NCBI GenBank assembly: GCA_035235625.1
Contig: CP141140.1
Span: 52,757,351-52,821,350 of the forward strand
Source: Saururus chinensis
Lineage: Eukaryota; Streptophyta; Magnoliopsida; Piperales; Saururaceae
Length of the DNA: 64,000 nucleotides
Reading direction: 5' to 3'
In this document: positions 1-18,137 of the stretch, piece after piece
Layout: each line of letters opens with the position of its first letter
Position numbering within the stretch: the first letter of the stretch is position 1
Made by a program: the position numbers and the translations under genes
The notes under the pieces: generated by a model
What the model was told of the DNA's origin: nothing
Database searches by the model: none
The model's input: only the letters and a program-made list of their open reading frames with translations

Positions 1-1167
1 AATTTTTTGATCATCGGTAAGGTCACCGGCATGTCAGTGACTACACTGGCAAGAGAAAGATGATGAATAGTGCACTTGCATGCATGCAATGGTATGCATG
101 CTATTTTTGTTCATCAATAGTAAAATTGACACTTCCTCACCAATAGTCCCTCATATTGTGAATTTCTAATGAGATTTATAGTAATAGTAAATAAATTATT
201 ATAAATATAAATGCATAATTTTTTAAGATTGTGTGATACAAATGAAGTGTCAACTAATCATTTATTTAGTAAGGGTAAGTGAACCCTAATGCATGTGTAT
301 GAGACCACAATGTGTGATGGATGGACACCTTAAATTTTTGCATCAGTACATGAGGTTTGAGATTTCTATAACTTGGCTCCTCAAGTAAGTCATTAGCCAC
401 GCAATGTAAGGGTTTACTAAGAAATAAGATCGTCTTCCGGCTCTCGAAGAGTAGAAGTTATATAGAGCCTTTTCCTTGGCCCATGAGTTAGGTGTGAATG
501 AACTAAAGTTTTAAAAGATGTCTAGATCCATGCATTATAATACAAGAGGTTTCGATGATCATGACAGTATGAGCCTCGACATTAGGGTCCATACGCCCTA
601 GCGAGCCCTTACTTCATGATGTGGATGGGGTGGAGCAAGCTTCAAGCAAAGACTAAAGTCAGTGGTGAAAATTCAATATTTAGTAGAATGGAGTTATTAG
701 ATGAGAACATTGTGTCTAGAAAACCCCCAAAAGGGAATGTTCTTGGGTTTTGTACTATTGTTGATGAAAGGTATGTTGATTATGATCTCGTATTATTTCT
801 TTTGGTATTTGCCAAAGAGCACTTCTCTAGTATGATAATCGGATTCTTTTTTTTTTTCAATTGATTGCAATTCTACTTAGTATAATATATACTCAACATC
901 ATTTGCAGTGCATGTGTACAAGGATAATATCTATGGGTAATGGGAAGGCTATAGTAGTAGCTCCGAGTCTACTTCCAAATGTACTATTTACATCTTTTGT
1001 TAGGTTTGCTTAGGCTCAAGAGTGTGTTATTTATTATTTTATTAACTTTGACATTTGTAGCAGACAAGTATGTGACTATGGATCCTATGAATATTTTAAC
1101 ATGTTAGATATTTATATGTTTAGTAAATTTTATATTCATCATAACAAATGTTTGTGAAAGTAATTGT
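1..1167. other. AT-rich intergenic DNA, no gene recognised
   Basis: No protein family, RNA gene or transposon end could be recognised here. The only open frame (616-864, +) ends in a poly-T-encoded phenylalanine run and shows no domain, so it is not called. Confidence 0.5.
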
Positions 1168-3403
1168 GTTGCGACCCAGATTTTTAAAACCCTTTTTTAT
1201 TAAAGGACAAACGATAAATCACGATAAATTTTTTTTCTCTTTAAATCAAATCAAATGAATCGACTACAATATCCAAGACGTGATAACTGGGGTTCTCAAA
1301 TACGAATATCAAAATAGATGATATTATTGCACATGTCAAAATTCAACAAATAGCAGGTTAACCCTTTAAGCACAAGTCTATCATCTGTCTGAAAATAAAC
1401 AACCAAGTAAAGTTAACTCTCACGCCAGTAATTACAATTACTTACAAAATTACAAAAACAAGAAACTAGATCCCACTAGTACAATTTCATCCTTAAATGC
1501 CACTAATATCTTGATCTCGCAATGTCTTCATCTAAAGAACCTGCAAGCAAACAAGACCAAACAACAACCAAACATCTCCTCCCCTTGGAGAAGTGTTTCA
1601 AAAAAATAAAAGTATTAATTAATATTTTTCAGATCAGAACAACATCTACCGATGTTAGTTGCCTACGTAGTCATTAGAAAACATCTCTAATGTTTCTAAC
1701 AAGATTGGATCCAGACATAGTTCTAGAAACTACACTATCTTACAAAGCATAACATCACACATGCAATGTTTAAGTATTTTAAAGCAACCTACATTTTATG
1801 CAAGTTTTTTAATCGTTCCACTTGTTCTAATTAAACAAGAAATATCAAATAATGTTATTAATTATCTCTCGAACTATTATTCGATAATTAATATCCTCGT
1901 CTAATCCCGATGATAGACAAACTCATAAAATGTCAATCTAAGTGACAAATAATACATTCACCGTAGGCCACCCTCAAAGGTAAATCCATGATAAAAACCC
2001 AGAATCCACCAGGCCCTTGGAATCCACCAAGAAGTACCATCACCCATCCTAGCCCATAAAGGACCTAACTGGAGTGGAAGGGCATGGACCACAACTGCAC
2101 ATGAACAGAAGTGGTATGAAAAATCAACCAAAAAGGATGTTAGCTAATCTAAATGCGTGTACACTAAAAGATCCACAATAGATCTGTGGTGAGCCCGGCT
2201 CACACAGAGCTCCCTCCAATGGGGAGGTGCAACTATATGGTCAAATCAACAGCTCCTCAATATAGCTAACACTCAAGAAACAATTCTGAACCTTATCTTG
2301 CTCATCAATAAGCCAGAATTTTGAATGACTATCTCAAACCCTATTAGTCCCTTCTAGACTAGGGTTTAAAACTCGAAATTGTTATCAGTTCATCAACCAA
2401 GGCAAATCGTCAGGTCAAAGGCTTTGTTCACTCTATGAACTAGTTTCAGACCCCTCTGAGGTATTTTATCTTTATCTTGATTAGGTGTTCTCACCCAATC
2501 TAAAGCTATATAACTCCATTGATTAATCTTTCATTAATCTTAAACTAATGACAAATTTTTATCACAACAACAATAGTAATTATCAAAATAATGAACAACA
2601 TAAATAATACAAGCTCCCACAGGTCCAAGCAAATCATAATATCAAGAGTAAAACTTGATAATGATATTAAGAATGCCCGAGCTCTCCTACCCTAACCCTC
2701 ATTGGGTTATTTGATTAAATCTTTATTGAAAACTCGGCATAATGCACCTAAGGATATGGTTCTGTCTGCTCTTGGGCAAGTCTTTAACCTCTCAAAAGAT
2801 TTTAGTATCACATTGGCTCGTTAATTTCATCCACGCAAATGTGGGTCAGTCTGATCATAAGGGTATTTTTATCTTTTTGTTTGGGGCTTCCCTGAACCTC
2901 AATAGGTCTCTTGATGTTATAAACCCGAGGTAATTTTCTTGCCCGTTAACGGGGTTGTAAACCCTTTGAACCAACCCCGGTTCAATTAATTATTTTACCT
3001 TAACCCTAGGGGTAAAATAGATAAATATCAATTTATTGAGATTTTTTCCTAACTTGTGGCTTAGTCCAAATTTAGGATACACATCAAAATCTCGTTGAGA
3101 TTTTTCTCAATTTTTGAATCCACTCATAGGCCCCTGAATCGGAGCCCCTAAGTTTGGTTATTAATTATTATTCTATGCTACAACTTATAAGGGTAAATTA
3201 GTCATTTTAAAGAATTTGGGATTTTTTCTCAATATGAAACTTGGTCTGGGCACTCGGAATACATTCATGGTCGTTCACAATTTTTTTCCAAAATGTTCTG
3301 ACTACTCTAACTCACTGAATTGGATCAGGTTCAGTTAGAGTGTAAGTTTTTATTTTTAAAGAGCTGGACCAAACCGGGTCGGGTTACCAGACCTGGTCCG
3401 GGG
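1168..3403. repeat. Probable LTR-retrotransposon-derived non-coding DNA
   Basis: The stretch opens with TGTTGCGACCC, the kind of terminus common in plant Gypsy LTRs, and continues as long AT-rich sequence without coding potential. It runs up to another LTR-like start (TGTGACGACCC) near 3404. No second LTR, primer site or polyprotein was found, so its assignment as an LTR or UTR remnant is inference. Confidence 0.3.
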
Positions 3404-4557
3404 TGTGACGACCCACATCATTGGCCGGTCAGCCTCTGACAGAGCTACCCTTCCCCCTAGGCACCCCAGCAAAGTGAGGCTGAGGCTGGTCAAATCATCA
3501 TCGTCTGGCCAATCCGACGGGCTCGGCCTTGCCTCCATCCAGTGGCCGGCTAGGGACAAAGCGGCCTTTTTCTTAAACAAACTGTGTTGTGGCACCACCA
3601 CAGCCGGCCAATGGGCCTGGCTTGACCGGATCATCATCGTCCAGCGATTGCGGGAAGCTAGGTCCCTCCTCCGACCGGGGTTGTGCTTTGCCATCATAGT
3701 TTTTTTTCCCCGTTCTCTATTTCTTTCGAATGACCGAGCGTACCCATAGTGGCCAGTCCTCACAATGACTAAATATTTTGCCAGAAGGAACAACAGACCA
3801 TCCAATAAGTAGGGACTGGCCGTCTGGCTATTGGATTTAAGTTTGAACTGCTGTCGGCCGGCAACAGTTCAGCCTTAAATCACTGTTCTTCGTAATTACA
3901 GGAACAATGATTTGTAGAGAATATTATTTATCGTGTTTACAAAATAGTGTGTAGAAATAAGTGAATTGCAAAGATTATGAATAATATAATATATATCTAA
4001 ATTTATTTAACAAAACACGTAGTAATCTCAACTTAAACATTTATAGTCATCCTACCTTTATTGCCGACTTGTCGTCGATCCACTGTCACCGAAGCCTCAC
4101 CATCCACCTTCTCTCCTCCCTTTGGGCCAAAGACCCCCTCATAGTGCTCTAATAATCTCTTTTATAAGCATGGGGATTGGGGTTCCTAATCCCCCTAGAA
4201 GTTGGGCCAATCATCTTAACTTAGGCAACTTAATTAAGCCTCTAAAAATTAATTTCGGAATTCTAATTAATCGGTCCCGCAAAACGATTTAAACTGCCCA
4301 AATACACATTTAAATAGAGTAAACGGGCCCTATATGATATGCTCAACTTTGAACAGTTGTATCTCCCTCATCCGAACTCCGATTCACGCGTTCTTGGTAG
4401 AGTTTCGAAGCTCTTTCTGTCTACTTTGTAACTAATAGGTTTTATCTATAAATTCTATCTAGGGAGGAAGTTATTCTACTAAGAATATCAATGGGTCAAA
4501 CACCCTATTTTTCACATATTTAATTTTTAAAACATAGAAAAAATCCTAGATATTACA
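3404..4557 (-). repeat. Gypsy-type LTR-like repeat, related to the 39.3-40.7 kb palindrome
   Basis: The first part is GC-rich and full of GGCCGG-like words. The second part (about 4020-4557) is clearly homologous to the palindrome arms at 39317-39864 (opposite orientation) and 40121-40666 (same orientation). Shared landmarks are the AAAGACCCCC block, the 'GGTTCCTAATCC' block, 'AAACGGGCCCTATA', the 'GTATCTCCCTCAT' block and the terminal GATATTACA. On the minus strand it starts TGTAATATC, a plausible LTR terminus. Two overlapping open frames on opposite strands in the GC-rich part have no domain and are not called. Confidence 0.5.
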
Positions 4558-4566
4558 AATTGTCTT

Positions 4567-5284
4567 TGTAATGCCCTGAGCTATGATTTGCCCTCAATCT
4601 CGATGGCCTAAATAGGCCCAGCGATTTTGGAAAACATACATTAGAATTATTATTTTTTAAATTATCCAAGAGTGACATCTATGTGCAAGAGCTTTAATGT
4701 CCATCTACACACTACGGAGCTACAACGCTCTGCCGTGCATAGGCTAGAACAAAGCTATATTTATAAATAATTTAGATTAGGCCAATGTTGCCATGTCATT
4801 GGTTGCCTATGTACATATTGAACAATATCATATATATTGAATACAATTGGATCTGAATGTAGTTCTGCCTAACGGCTGATACATTCATTAGGTAGTAAGA
4901 ATTTATATGATTAAAAAAATTATATCCAAATAAATCATTCAGAGTTAGACAAAAATCTCATTAACCATTGAAGTTAGACAAAAGCTAAGAAATCATCGGA
5001 ATCATACATTGGATAGATCATTTAGATAGACATAATATAATAAACTAATATGAGTCAAATATCTCTTTCTATCACAAAGCAAATCAAAACTTCTCAAAGT
5101 AAATCATAACGTATCATATCATACTAAATTAGAGGAAAGTAGATCATACAAATTGAATCACAACAAAGCATAATAGAACATATCAAAGCATATATCTCAT
5201 TCAATGTCTTAAATTAATTAAATAAGAATCGTATGCATTTATATAAATATGCATTATAAGTCGGAAGTCAGAAATGCTTATTCC
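4567..5284. repeat. LTR-like sequence starting TGTAATGCCC
   Basis: A possible LTR terminus (TGTAATGCCCTGAG) directly follows the preceding repeat. It leads into AT-rich sequence with many degenerate ATCATA/CATATC words and then into a minisatellite. No coding content was seen. Confidence 0.25.
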
Positions 5285-5765
5285 CCTAAGGTAGTATTCA
5301 GAGTTGCTCCTCCTTCAGGGCATCCTCCCCTTCAGGTCCAAAGATGGCAGGTAGAGCCTCCTTTTGTTCTGGAACGTTCCTCCTTTTCCCGCTCGAAGGC
5401 GGTGGACATAACCTCTCCTTACTTAGGACGTTTCTCTCATTGTGCCTGAATGCAGCAGATAGAACCTCCCCTTCCCGAAGGATGTGTCTCTCTTTCTGCG
5501 CTCATAGGTGATGGACATAATCTCCCCTTACTTGGAGATGTGTCTCTCTTTGTACACCCAAAGGCGGCAGATAGAACCTCCCCTTACCGGGATGTTTATC
5601 TCTTTGCACGATCAAAGGCGGTGGACAGAACTTCCCCCTACTAGTGGACATTTCTATCTCTTTGCAACCCGTCGATGGAGGATGGAGCCTCCCCTTACTC
5701 AAGGCCACTTTTGTCATTGTGGCCCGACGGCGGAGGACGAAGCCTTCTCTTACTCTTCCTATTTA
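5285..5765. repeat. Degenerate ~56-bp minisatellite, about eight units
   Basis: Units carry the recurring core (G/A)GCGG(T/C)(G/A)GA(C/T)A(T/G)AACCTCCCCTTAC followed by a TTTCTCTCTTTG-like segment. Core starts near 5396, 5449, 5506, 5561, 5617, 5673 and 5730 give a period of about 56 bp. Two more diverged units precede them. Open frames on both strands here come from the repeat and are not genes. Confidence 0.75.
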
Positions 5766-6808
5766 TAAGGAAGAACCTGCAAGAAGACTAGAACACACGA
5801 GTGCGTAGGCCATATGTTGCACACCCATGAGGCGAACGGCTTCATCGTGTGGTGTGCAGGGCCCATTGTGTGTCATCAAGATGCTACCCCACAATGCACA
5901 GGCCCCATCCCACGCTATCGCGTGAGGACATGAGGGCTCGTTGCACACACCGTGGCTCCTCGCAGTGTCTGGTGCAGCTGATGCTAGCCACTGACATCAA
6001 CATTGTATTAGCTATTTCATCTTTTCTCCATATTTTATTTTTTCTATTATTATTTTATTCAAATAACAATCAAACTTCAAAATGCAATAACTTTTACCCC
6101 AAAGTTAGAATCACGCGTTCTTGGTATTGATGGATGCTATAACTTAAAAAGTTTTACCCAAGCATAAGTAGTAAAGTAACACAATTCTCGGTGAATCTAT
6201 GCTCTATCCCATGAAGAATGCTAATTCTTAGGAAAAATAATCGAAAACTAAAATCACTAGTCATTACTTCTAAGCTATCAAAATCATATTTCAAATAATT
6301 CTTGCTTGAAAATCTAAAAGAAACAAAACTAAAAACTTCAAAGAAAATCGTATTGAGGATTAAACCAAAGCATTGAATCCATGCTAAATCCACATGATCA
6401 TCAACTCTAATCCAAATTTATATAATAACAAAGGAAGCCTCGACTTTAATTAATTATCCAAGTGTTACACATATATGGAGAGCATAAATAATCAAAGATC
6501 AATTATTTATATACACATATGTTATAATTCACCCCTAATGATAATATAATGAATAGTGTTCTTGACACAACAATTAAAAAAAAACTCAAAAGGTAGAATT
6601 GAAAAGATTAATTCACTAAAAATAAATTAAAACTAGAGTTTAATACATGCTTATTAGTACTTCATCTTAGCCCTAGTTACGCAAGTTTATAACCCCATGG
6701 CCATGAAAATTACAATATTAAGCATTGAATCCATAGAGAGGAAATAAAATAAAGTACGATTAATATTGTCCCATTCAAATTCCCTGTCGAAAACCCATCA
6801 AAATATAG
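5766..6808. other. Intergenic DNA, no gene recognised
   Basis: The sequence is mostly AT-rich. A phrase near 6110 ('CACGCGTTCTTGGTA') recurs near 4387, and in diverged form near 40497, suggesting more LTR-derived DNA. Nothing else was recognised. Confidence 0.4.
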
Positions 6809-6821
6809 CCCCCCCCCCCCC
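6809..6821 (+). repeat. Homopolymer C13
   Basis: An uninterrupted run of 13 cytosines sits at the boundary between AT-rich DNA and the GC-rich block that follows. Confidence 0.9.
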
Positions 6822-8168
6822 GCGCAATTGCTATAGTAACTGCTACAGTACCCGTGAACAGTAGCTAGGAATGGTACTCGTGAACAATACTGCTAAAGCA
6901 ACTTCCAACGATAGTCCCATGCTATCGCCGGTCCGAGGCCGAGCCAAAAGAGACATGCCAATGGCATCCATCAAAACACAAAATGGGAAGAGGGAGATGT
7001 TTGCCGTTGTGCTGCTTGGTGTGGAGCAGAGGGGTGAAACATGGCTAACAAGCTGAGAGAGGCCGAGAACAGTGGCCTCCTGCCATTGTTGCTCCAATCC
7101 GAGCCACCTCTGGTGGCTACCAGCAGTTTCTAGCAAATGCAATGCATTGGAGGTAAAAAACAGTCGGGACGGCTCAATTTTTGCCGACAAAACTAAGCTA
7201 GCAGGCGGAGGAGAGGAGTGGGGGTCAGAGGCAAGGCCAGGTCTAGTGGTGCTAGCCGTAGCCATCATCGGGCTAGGGCAAAGCCATCAGAGGCCAGCCC
7301 GCCCTTGCTGGCCAAGGCAACAACGAAAAATTATAATACATAGAAGAGGAGAAAAGACTCTATTTTTGTGGACAAAACATCAAAATTAGGCTGGAGAAGG
7401 AGGGGTGGATGAGGTGGAACTGGCATGAGGGGTTGCTCCCCATCATCGCCGAACTGAGGAGGGAGGGACTAGGTCTGGCCAGCCACATCCAGCCACCAGC
7501 GGTGACAGCGGAAAAAGAAACAGAGAAGGGGGCGGAACTCGGTTTTGTAAACAGTGGAGCAACAGAGCAGAGGGGAGACCAAGGATGCTTGGAGGGATGG
7601 CCTCCCCTCGTCGCCAAGACAAAGCGGAGCCGTGGGTGGCTGGCCAGCCCACGCCGGTCCACGGTGGTAGTAAAAACTCACAAAATAGAGAGAGTGAGAA
7701 GGCTAACCAGGGAGAGCAGAGCTAGATGGGGGTTGGTGAGGTGGGTAGGCAGTGCTGGGGATAAGGCCTCGTTGTTGCCAAGCCAGGGCCAACCTGTGGT
7801 ACCTCCTCTGGCTGAGCCAAACCAGAAAATGGGGGTGGGTTATGTAAAGTTCTGCTCAATCCCTTTTCTTTTTTTTTTCTTTCCTTTTGGTTCTCATTTT
7901 CTCTCTCTCTTTTCTTCCTTTTTTGTGTTGGAAACCTTTATGTGTGTGTTGTGTGTGTGTGTGTGGGTGGGTGGGTGGGTGTGTGTGTGTGTGTAGGGGG
8001 GGTTGGGGGTTGAGGCCCAACGGCCATGACTAAGCCCCACACCTGACTTTACAGATACAAATATAAGGTGGAATACAAGAAATCAAATATACTGATGTGT
8101 CACATTTACCCACCGAAAAAATGAGCAGAAAGGTCGTAGAAAATTGTAGAAAAATCAGAGATGTTACA
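6822..8168 (-). repeat. GC-rich LTR-like block ending in GATGTTACA
   Basis: It begins with 'GCTACAGTACCCGTGAACAGTAG'-type phrases frequent in plant Gypsy LTRs and ends in GAGATGTTACA. On the minus strand it would therefore start TGTAACATCTC, a typical LTR terminus. Open frames run on both strands through the GC-rich part (for example 7409-7996 + and 6843-7268 -) but overlap each other and contain no domain. The LTR assignment is inference. Confidence 0.35.
7941..7995 (+). repeat. (GT)n / (GGGT)n microsatellite with G-quadruplex motif
   Basis: Alternating GT is interrupted at 7965-7979 by four GGG runs with single-T loops, the minimal stable G-quadruplex pattern. A further G-run tract follows at about 7996-8008. 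Confidence 0.85.
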
Positions 8169-8660
8169 TGTGATGAGCTAACAACTTCTTCCTCGACTTT
8201 TCACTTGTTGGATCAAGTTTTGTAGCCTTCTCTACATCCCTAAGCAATTGAGTAAACCCGTGTCACCTCTTGCACCTCGAAGTACATGAAGGACAACTTG
8301 GTGCCCATATACATGAAACCAACAATCACGTTATCATAACCATCCAATATCAGGTATGTCGTGTTATAGAAAATACTCTCCTATGAAAATCGTTTAATCA
8401 ATAACACTTTTATTAGATTATCGTGTTATTGATTACATGATAAAAATACATCGTGTTATTGTATATACACACTAGCAAATCTATCATATTATCTCTGACG
8501 AGCTAATCAAATTATCGTGTAATCAAAAACATGTTATTCCTAAAATGCTATTTATGAACATGACATGTTAATTAGTTGTGTTATTCACTCTATGCTAATA
8601 CACCTAGTCGTGTTATTAAATCTACACAGTATACCTAGTCGTGTTATCACTATTACAAAA
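8169..8660. repeat. Sequence with repeated TCGTGTTAT motif
   Basis: Close variants of TCGTGTTAT recur about ten times between roughly 8350 and 8650, and again around 9560-9785, on either side of the DUF1985-like fragment. This looks like subterminal repeats of a DNA transposon. No terminal inverted repeat or target duplication was confirmed. Confidence 0.4.
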
Positions 8661-9302
8661 TTATACCTGTAGCGCAAACAAAGCTCCTATTAGAATTTTG
8701 GTGGTGGCAAAGTGGTCATCTTCTCTACTCCTTATGTTTATATTAGATGAAGATATTCCTCGATTGAGCATCTCGTGTATGGCTACCGCCCAGTTATACC
8801 TCTGCACCACATCAATGCCATCTAGATACTCATAAAGAAATGGGCAGACAGATCTCTTGCTTTGTGTGATTAGGACCGGTGCACCCATATGCAATATAGC
8901 TAATCGTGTTAGGTCTTCGTCAGAGACAATACCCTTCTTTTCGGATACCTCCTTCGAAATGTCCTTAATATGGGTCTTCTCCAACCTTTTTCTGGAGAAG
9001 AACCTTTTAAAAAATTGTACCTTAACTTGGGCAGCCTTCCCATCTCCACTTTTCAACTCCACTGGGATTCATTTACCCCTCAAACCCATGATGAGGGCAA
9101 TATATTCATCTATGATAGGTAGTATTTTTCTCCAGATGTTAAATACCTCTTGTGAGTTATCCCAACGCTCACATAATAATACATCCAATAGCAGTCGGGA
9201 GATAACCATTTTCTCACATTCGTATAATGGGTAGAGCCTAGTCTCCTCCAAGAATTGTTTGCATTCTGCCCAAGATTCAATGAGGTGCTTTGAAAGTTTC
9301 AA
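8661..9302 (-). pseudogene. DUF1985-like mobile-element protein fragment
   Basis: One reading frame runs from 9302 down to 8661 and is broken by a single in-frame TGA at 9069-9071. The N-terminal half ends in IDEYIALIMGLRGK, which matches the 'REFALITGL' signature of DUF1985, the plant domain found in Mutator-like/Ulp1-carrying elements. The second half has a short basic segment (FFKRFFSRKRLEK), then the family's 'ddlt-rlailh' helix region and YNWAVAIHEML, matching its 'YpWGrlafe' motif. No Ulp1 protease or MULE transposase was seen nearby. Family membership is by motif recognition only and a plant-mobile-domain relative is the alternative. Confidence 0.5.
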
Positions 9303-10427
9303 TCTACTAAGGAAGCTATTTGTTCCTAGTGCCCCAGTCTCCTCCCATAAACCTTCTTCTTCTTCTCTTCTGAGGCCTTCACTAATTCCACCATTTGGTT
9401 GTCTCCTTGTTGCCTAGGTCTGTCAAAGATGCTAGTATAAACCAACAATCAACGAGTCTTGATCATTCAAATTATGCAACTACCACTGTAATGGGCAAAA
9501 AATCATGTGCACTTCAAGCTTTTGTAACCACCCGATAACGGTCACATGCACGCTACATCCACTTGTTGTGTTATCGATAAGACGATGTGTCTATTTTCTT
9601 ATACATAATAACACAATTTGTCAATAAGACATGTCATTGGTAATGCGATATACACATATTGTATTATTGATAACACAATATAAGCATATCATAATATTGA
9701 TATCGAGATACACATATTACACAAGTATATGCAAGTATTGATTATCGTGTTAGTAATAATATGATATATATGAATAATCGTGTATTTGTAACTACGAAAA
9801 TAACACTAGAGTTCAAAGATGGCTTTACCACGGAAGTCTTCAGCTAACTATTGGTGCTAATCCCCGTCGGATTGGCCCCTCGATGTCCACCCCTAATGTG
9901 TGAGCAAAAAATCACTTCTTGAGCGTAATAGGAGAACCTCAGGCCAAAAATCACTTCACAACCGGAACGCTCTTTTGACTAGTCGAATTTTAGAAATGTG
10001 CGGTCGAATATTGGAACTTGTCTTAGGTTCTTGCTTTTCACTAGTTGAACTTTGGAAATTTCCGGTCAGAAATTGGAACTCGCACTAGACAATTGGTTAC
10101 CTCTGAGTTTATGCGCCTTTGTGATTGGGTAACACAATATAAAACCTCAAGCCGCTCTATAGGGGTATTTTTATCCATTTTTATTGAATATTGTGTAACA
10201 TAGAGTTTTGTGACATTTTTTTCACTAAATCAGGGAATATAGAATATTGGTAACTTCAGGTCATATAGAAAAAACTCCTATTACAATTCACTTTATTGGA
10301 AGTTAACTTGTATGTTGAGGTGGCAAGAGTCGAGGTGAAGTTCGTTGAAGCTTTAGTTGAATTGTCTTGATACTTTCTCCATGTTCAAATAAATAACAAA
10401 ATAACACCAGGGCTACCACTCCTACTT
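9303..10427. other. Intergenic DNA, no gene recognised
   Basis: Contains the second cluster of TCGTGTTAT-like words (about 9560-9785), otherwise AT-rich. The short frame at 9900-10088 has no domain. Confidence 0.4.
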
Positions 10428-12812
10428 GTTAATCTTGAAGGAGTGCATATTCTTCACTTTCAGTTAATTCTATTACATTTTGTTGACGAATTTCTCCATA
10501 GCAGTTTGCTTCCGTCCCAGCTTAATTGGAACATTAAAAAAATTTGCTCATTGTATTTACATGATAGAGCTTCGTAGTTTTTGTTTGTAGTTCTTCTTTA
10601 CCGTCAGAATTAATGTCATCCCAATTACCACTCTCTATCAAACTTTCTCAAATCCCAACCAGTTCCTTTCATTTTGAACATGTCTTCAATGCCATCTCTG
10701 TCCCCCTCTTGAAGTACGACGACCTAAGGTTCTTCGACCGTTTCACCGATTTAACACTTGTCTAGTCTTCACTAAGTCAAACTTCTATTGGTGCAGCCAC
10801 ATATTATTCTGAAACTTAAAAGTGATGTGGCCTTCACCACCTTGGACTCACATCTATCTAAATAAATTAGGGTGGGAGCAAGCGCGGAAGGTGTAGACCC
10901 ACAGCTGTGCAACAGTCTCCATCACAAAGAAATCCGGCCACAATTCCAATTGTGATTTTTTATTGGTTTTCCTACCAATTTGGCCATTTGGGTGATTGGT
11001 GGGAGAGTATAGTCAAAGAATCCTTTCTAGAAAGCGAATGGTCTAAATTTCTCCATGAAAATCATAACTTGCATCCATGTTGGAAAGCCAATTTATCTTA
11101 TTAGAGATTTCCACATAGACCGCAGAATTACAAGGTCGGCGTGACTTACATTAGATGCATTGCAATGTTTTTGAAAATAAATTATTTTTTTGAAAAAACA
11201 AATGACTATGAAGAAGAGAGTATTTGGTAGGCAAAAAGTTTTTCTAAAGAGTCATACATAATACCCTAAGTGATGGAGTTGTAATCAATTGGTGAACTTT
11301 TACTAGTGTAGCGGCTGGTGGAAGTTTGTCGGCCGTTGATTATATATACGAAATTGATGATGCACACATTAACACCTCAATCCTATACACAAACATAAAA
11401 ATTCAAGTTTTTGCAATTTTGTGCTCTAATATGTGTACCATCAAGGCCTTATTTTGAAATTGGACCCTACTAGATGAATGGTTTTTTATATTAACCTAAT
11501 TTCATCACGTATGAAATTCAATGCCACTTCGGTCTAGCTGCCGTAACCTAGCCAGCTGACCCGACCCAAGAATTAAGCGATCTCTAAACAGTTGTATATA
11601 AAATCCAATTGATGGACCAATATTGCTAAAGAAAACTGGATTCAAACCCAAATTTGCGATCTCCAAACCTGCTTCCCAAATACACCGTTTAGTATCATTG
11701 GTAAAGGAACTTTTGACTCACCATTAAATTTCCAAAGTCTACCTGTAACTCCACCAATACCTACCTCATGCACCTGTGCCCAATCTTGTCCCCCTCACCC
11801 TCGCACTTCCAACATAGCTTCCTCCCTTACCGTTTTTTAAGTCAGTGGAGAATAATATGTCAATAGAAAAAGTTTATATACATAAGTCTCGGGCTTATGT
11901 ATGTCAGATCAAAATCCAACGATGTAAGAGGTACAAACGATTGTACCCCTAAGTTATGTTATGTGTGTCATCCTAGGAATCCCGGGCTCAAATAATTAAA
12001 CACCGGGTCCCTGTACATATACTTTTCTTGTCCTAACTTAGCTTTGACAGTCATTTCTTATTCCCAAAGCCACTTTACGCCGTGTGTTTTTTTTTTTTAC
12101 AACAGGCACGGATCCGAACTTCGGCCATCCTCCCAAAAGGTGAGAAGTCCATCCACGCTACCCTCGGATAGACGAAAATCATACTACTGCCCATCTTGTA
12201 AAAATTTACTCCTAGGTGTTTTTTTGGCCAGAAATTTTTTTTATAACTGAGTCAAGATCACTGTCTAGAACAAAGTTGAGGGTCACAGCCTCCATATTCA
12301 CTTAGGACCAAAAAATCAAAGCGTTGAAATCTTAGTCGCATCGGCATCACTCATTCCGGTCCCATTTCGGCCGCATCCTGTATGTAAATCACTGAATGGA
12401 AAGGAGTGTGAAAGGTCAGTCAATATGGAGCCGGAGGCGTCGTCCAACTGACGGTGACATTTCTGGACTTTCAGGTTCCCAGTCCACACACAATTTCTCT
12501 CTCATTCAGACGCACTCAGAAGCAGCCGCGAGACCGACAACCTGTATAGTTATTTCTCCGACCTGGGAGGCTGTAAGAACTGGGAGGCTTCAGGAGTAGA
12601 TTATTGAACTCGCTTTCCCTTCCAAGACCCGTAAAGGAAGTTTCCTTTGCAAGCGGCTCTCCTTTTTGTTTTGGTTTCTACTGTCTTCCTTCCTCGTCAA
12701 AGGCAGAGGATATATCGTTTGTCGGGTGAGCAAGCATTTGCTTCATAAAATCATCTTGTACCAGACGGAAAATTAAGTCTTTGATCATTTAATGCACTGA
12801 AGGTGTGATCAG
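10428..12812 (+). repeat. Upstream segmental-duplication arm of receptor copy A
   Basis: From TTAATCTTGAAGGAG at about 10428 to the start codon at 12813, this interval aligns throughout with 46604-49690 upstream of copy B. The B arm is longer because of a (TA)n expansion and a ~635-bp insertion. It should contain the promoter and 5' UTR of copy A, but no convincing TATA box could be fixed. The last ~370 bp also align with 24661-24715 plus 29867-30206 in front of copy psi, so all three receptor copies share this flank. The frame at 12044-12250 is conserved in the duplicate only as duplicated DNA and is not called. Confidence 0.85.
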
Positions 12813-18017
<5,205 letters not shown>

Positions 18018-18131
18018 CTAGTTCCCAACTATAAGCTTTTTCATTCATGGGTTTATTTTATTTATTAAAAACATCTGTAATTATGTGACCCTATAAAGAT
18101 CAAAAAGTACTTAAGAAAGACAATTTATAGG

Positions 18132-18137
18132 AATAAA
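18132..18137 (+). promoter_or_regulatory. Candidate poly(A) signal of copy A
   Basis: AATAAA lies ~115 bp downstream of the stop codon. The equivalent hexamer is kept at 60437-60442 behind copy B. Confidence 0.4.

Noticed and set aside
5249..5768. Pro-rich tandem open frames; possible CRISPR-like array
   Set aside because: Units are degenerate, contiguous and plant-repeat-like, with no constant repeat plus unique spacers. It is a minisatellite.
6843..7996. Long overlapping open frames on both strands in GC-rich DNA (also 3356-3805)
   Set aside because: GC-rich LTR-like sequence, no domain, frames conflict with each other.
12044..12250. Small conserved open frame upstream of copy A (and 48320-48580 upstream of B)
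   Set aside because: Conserved only because the flank is duplicated; no family signature, frame ends differ.
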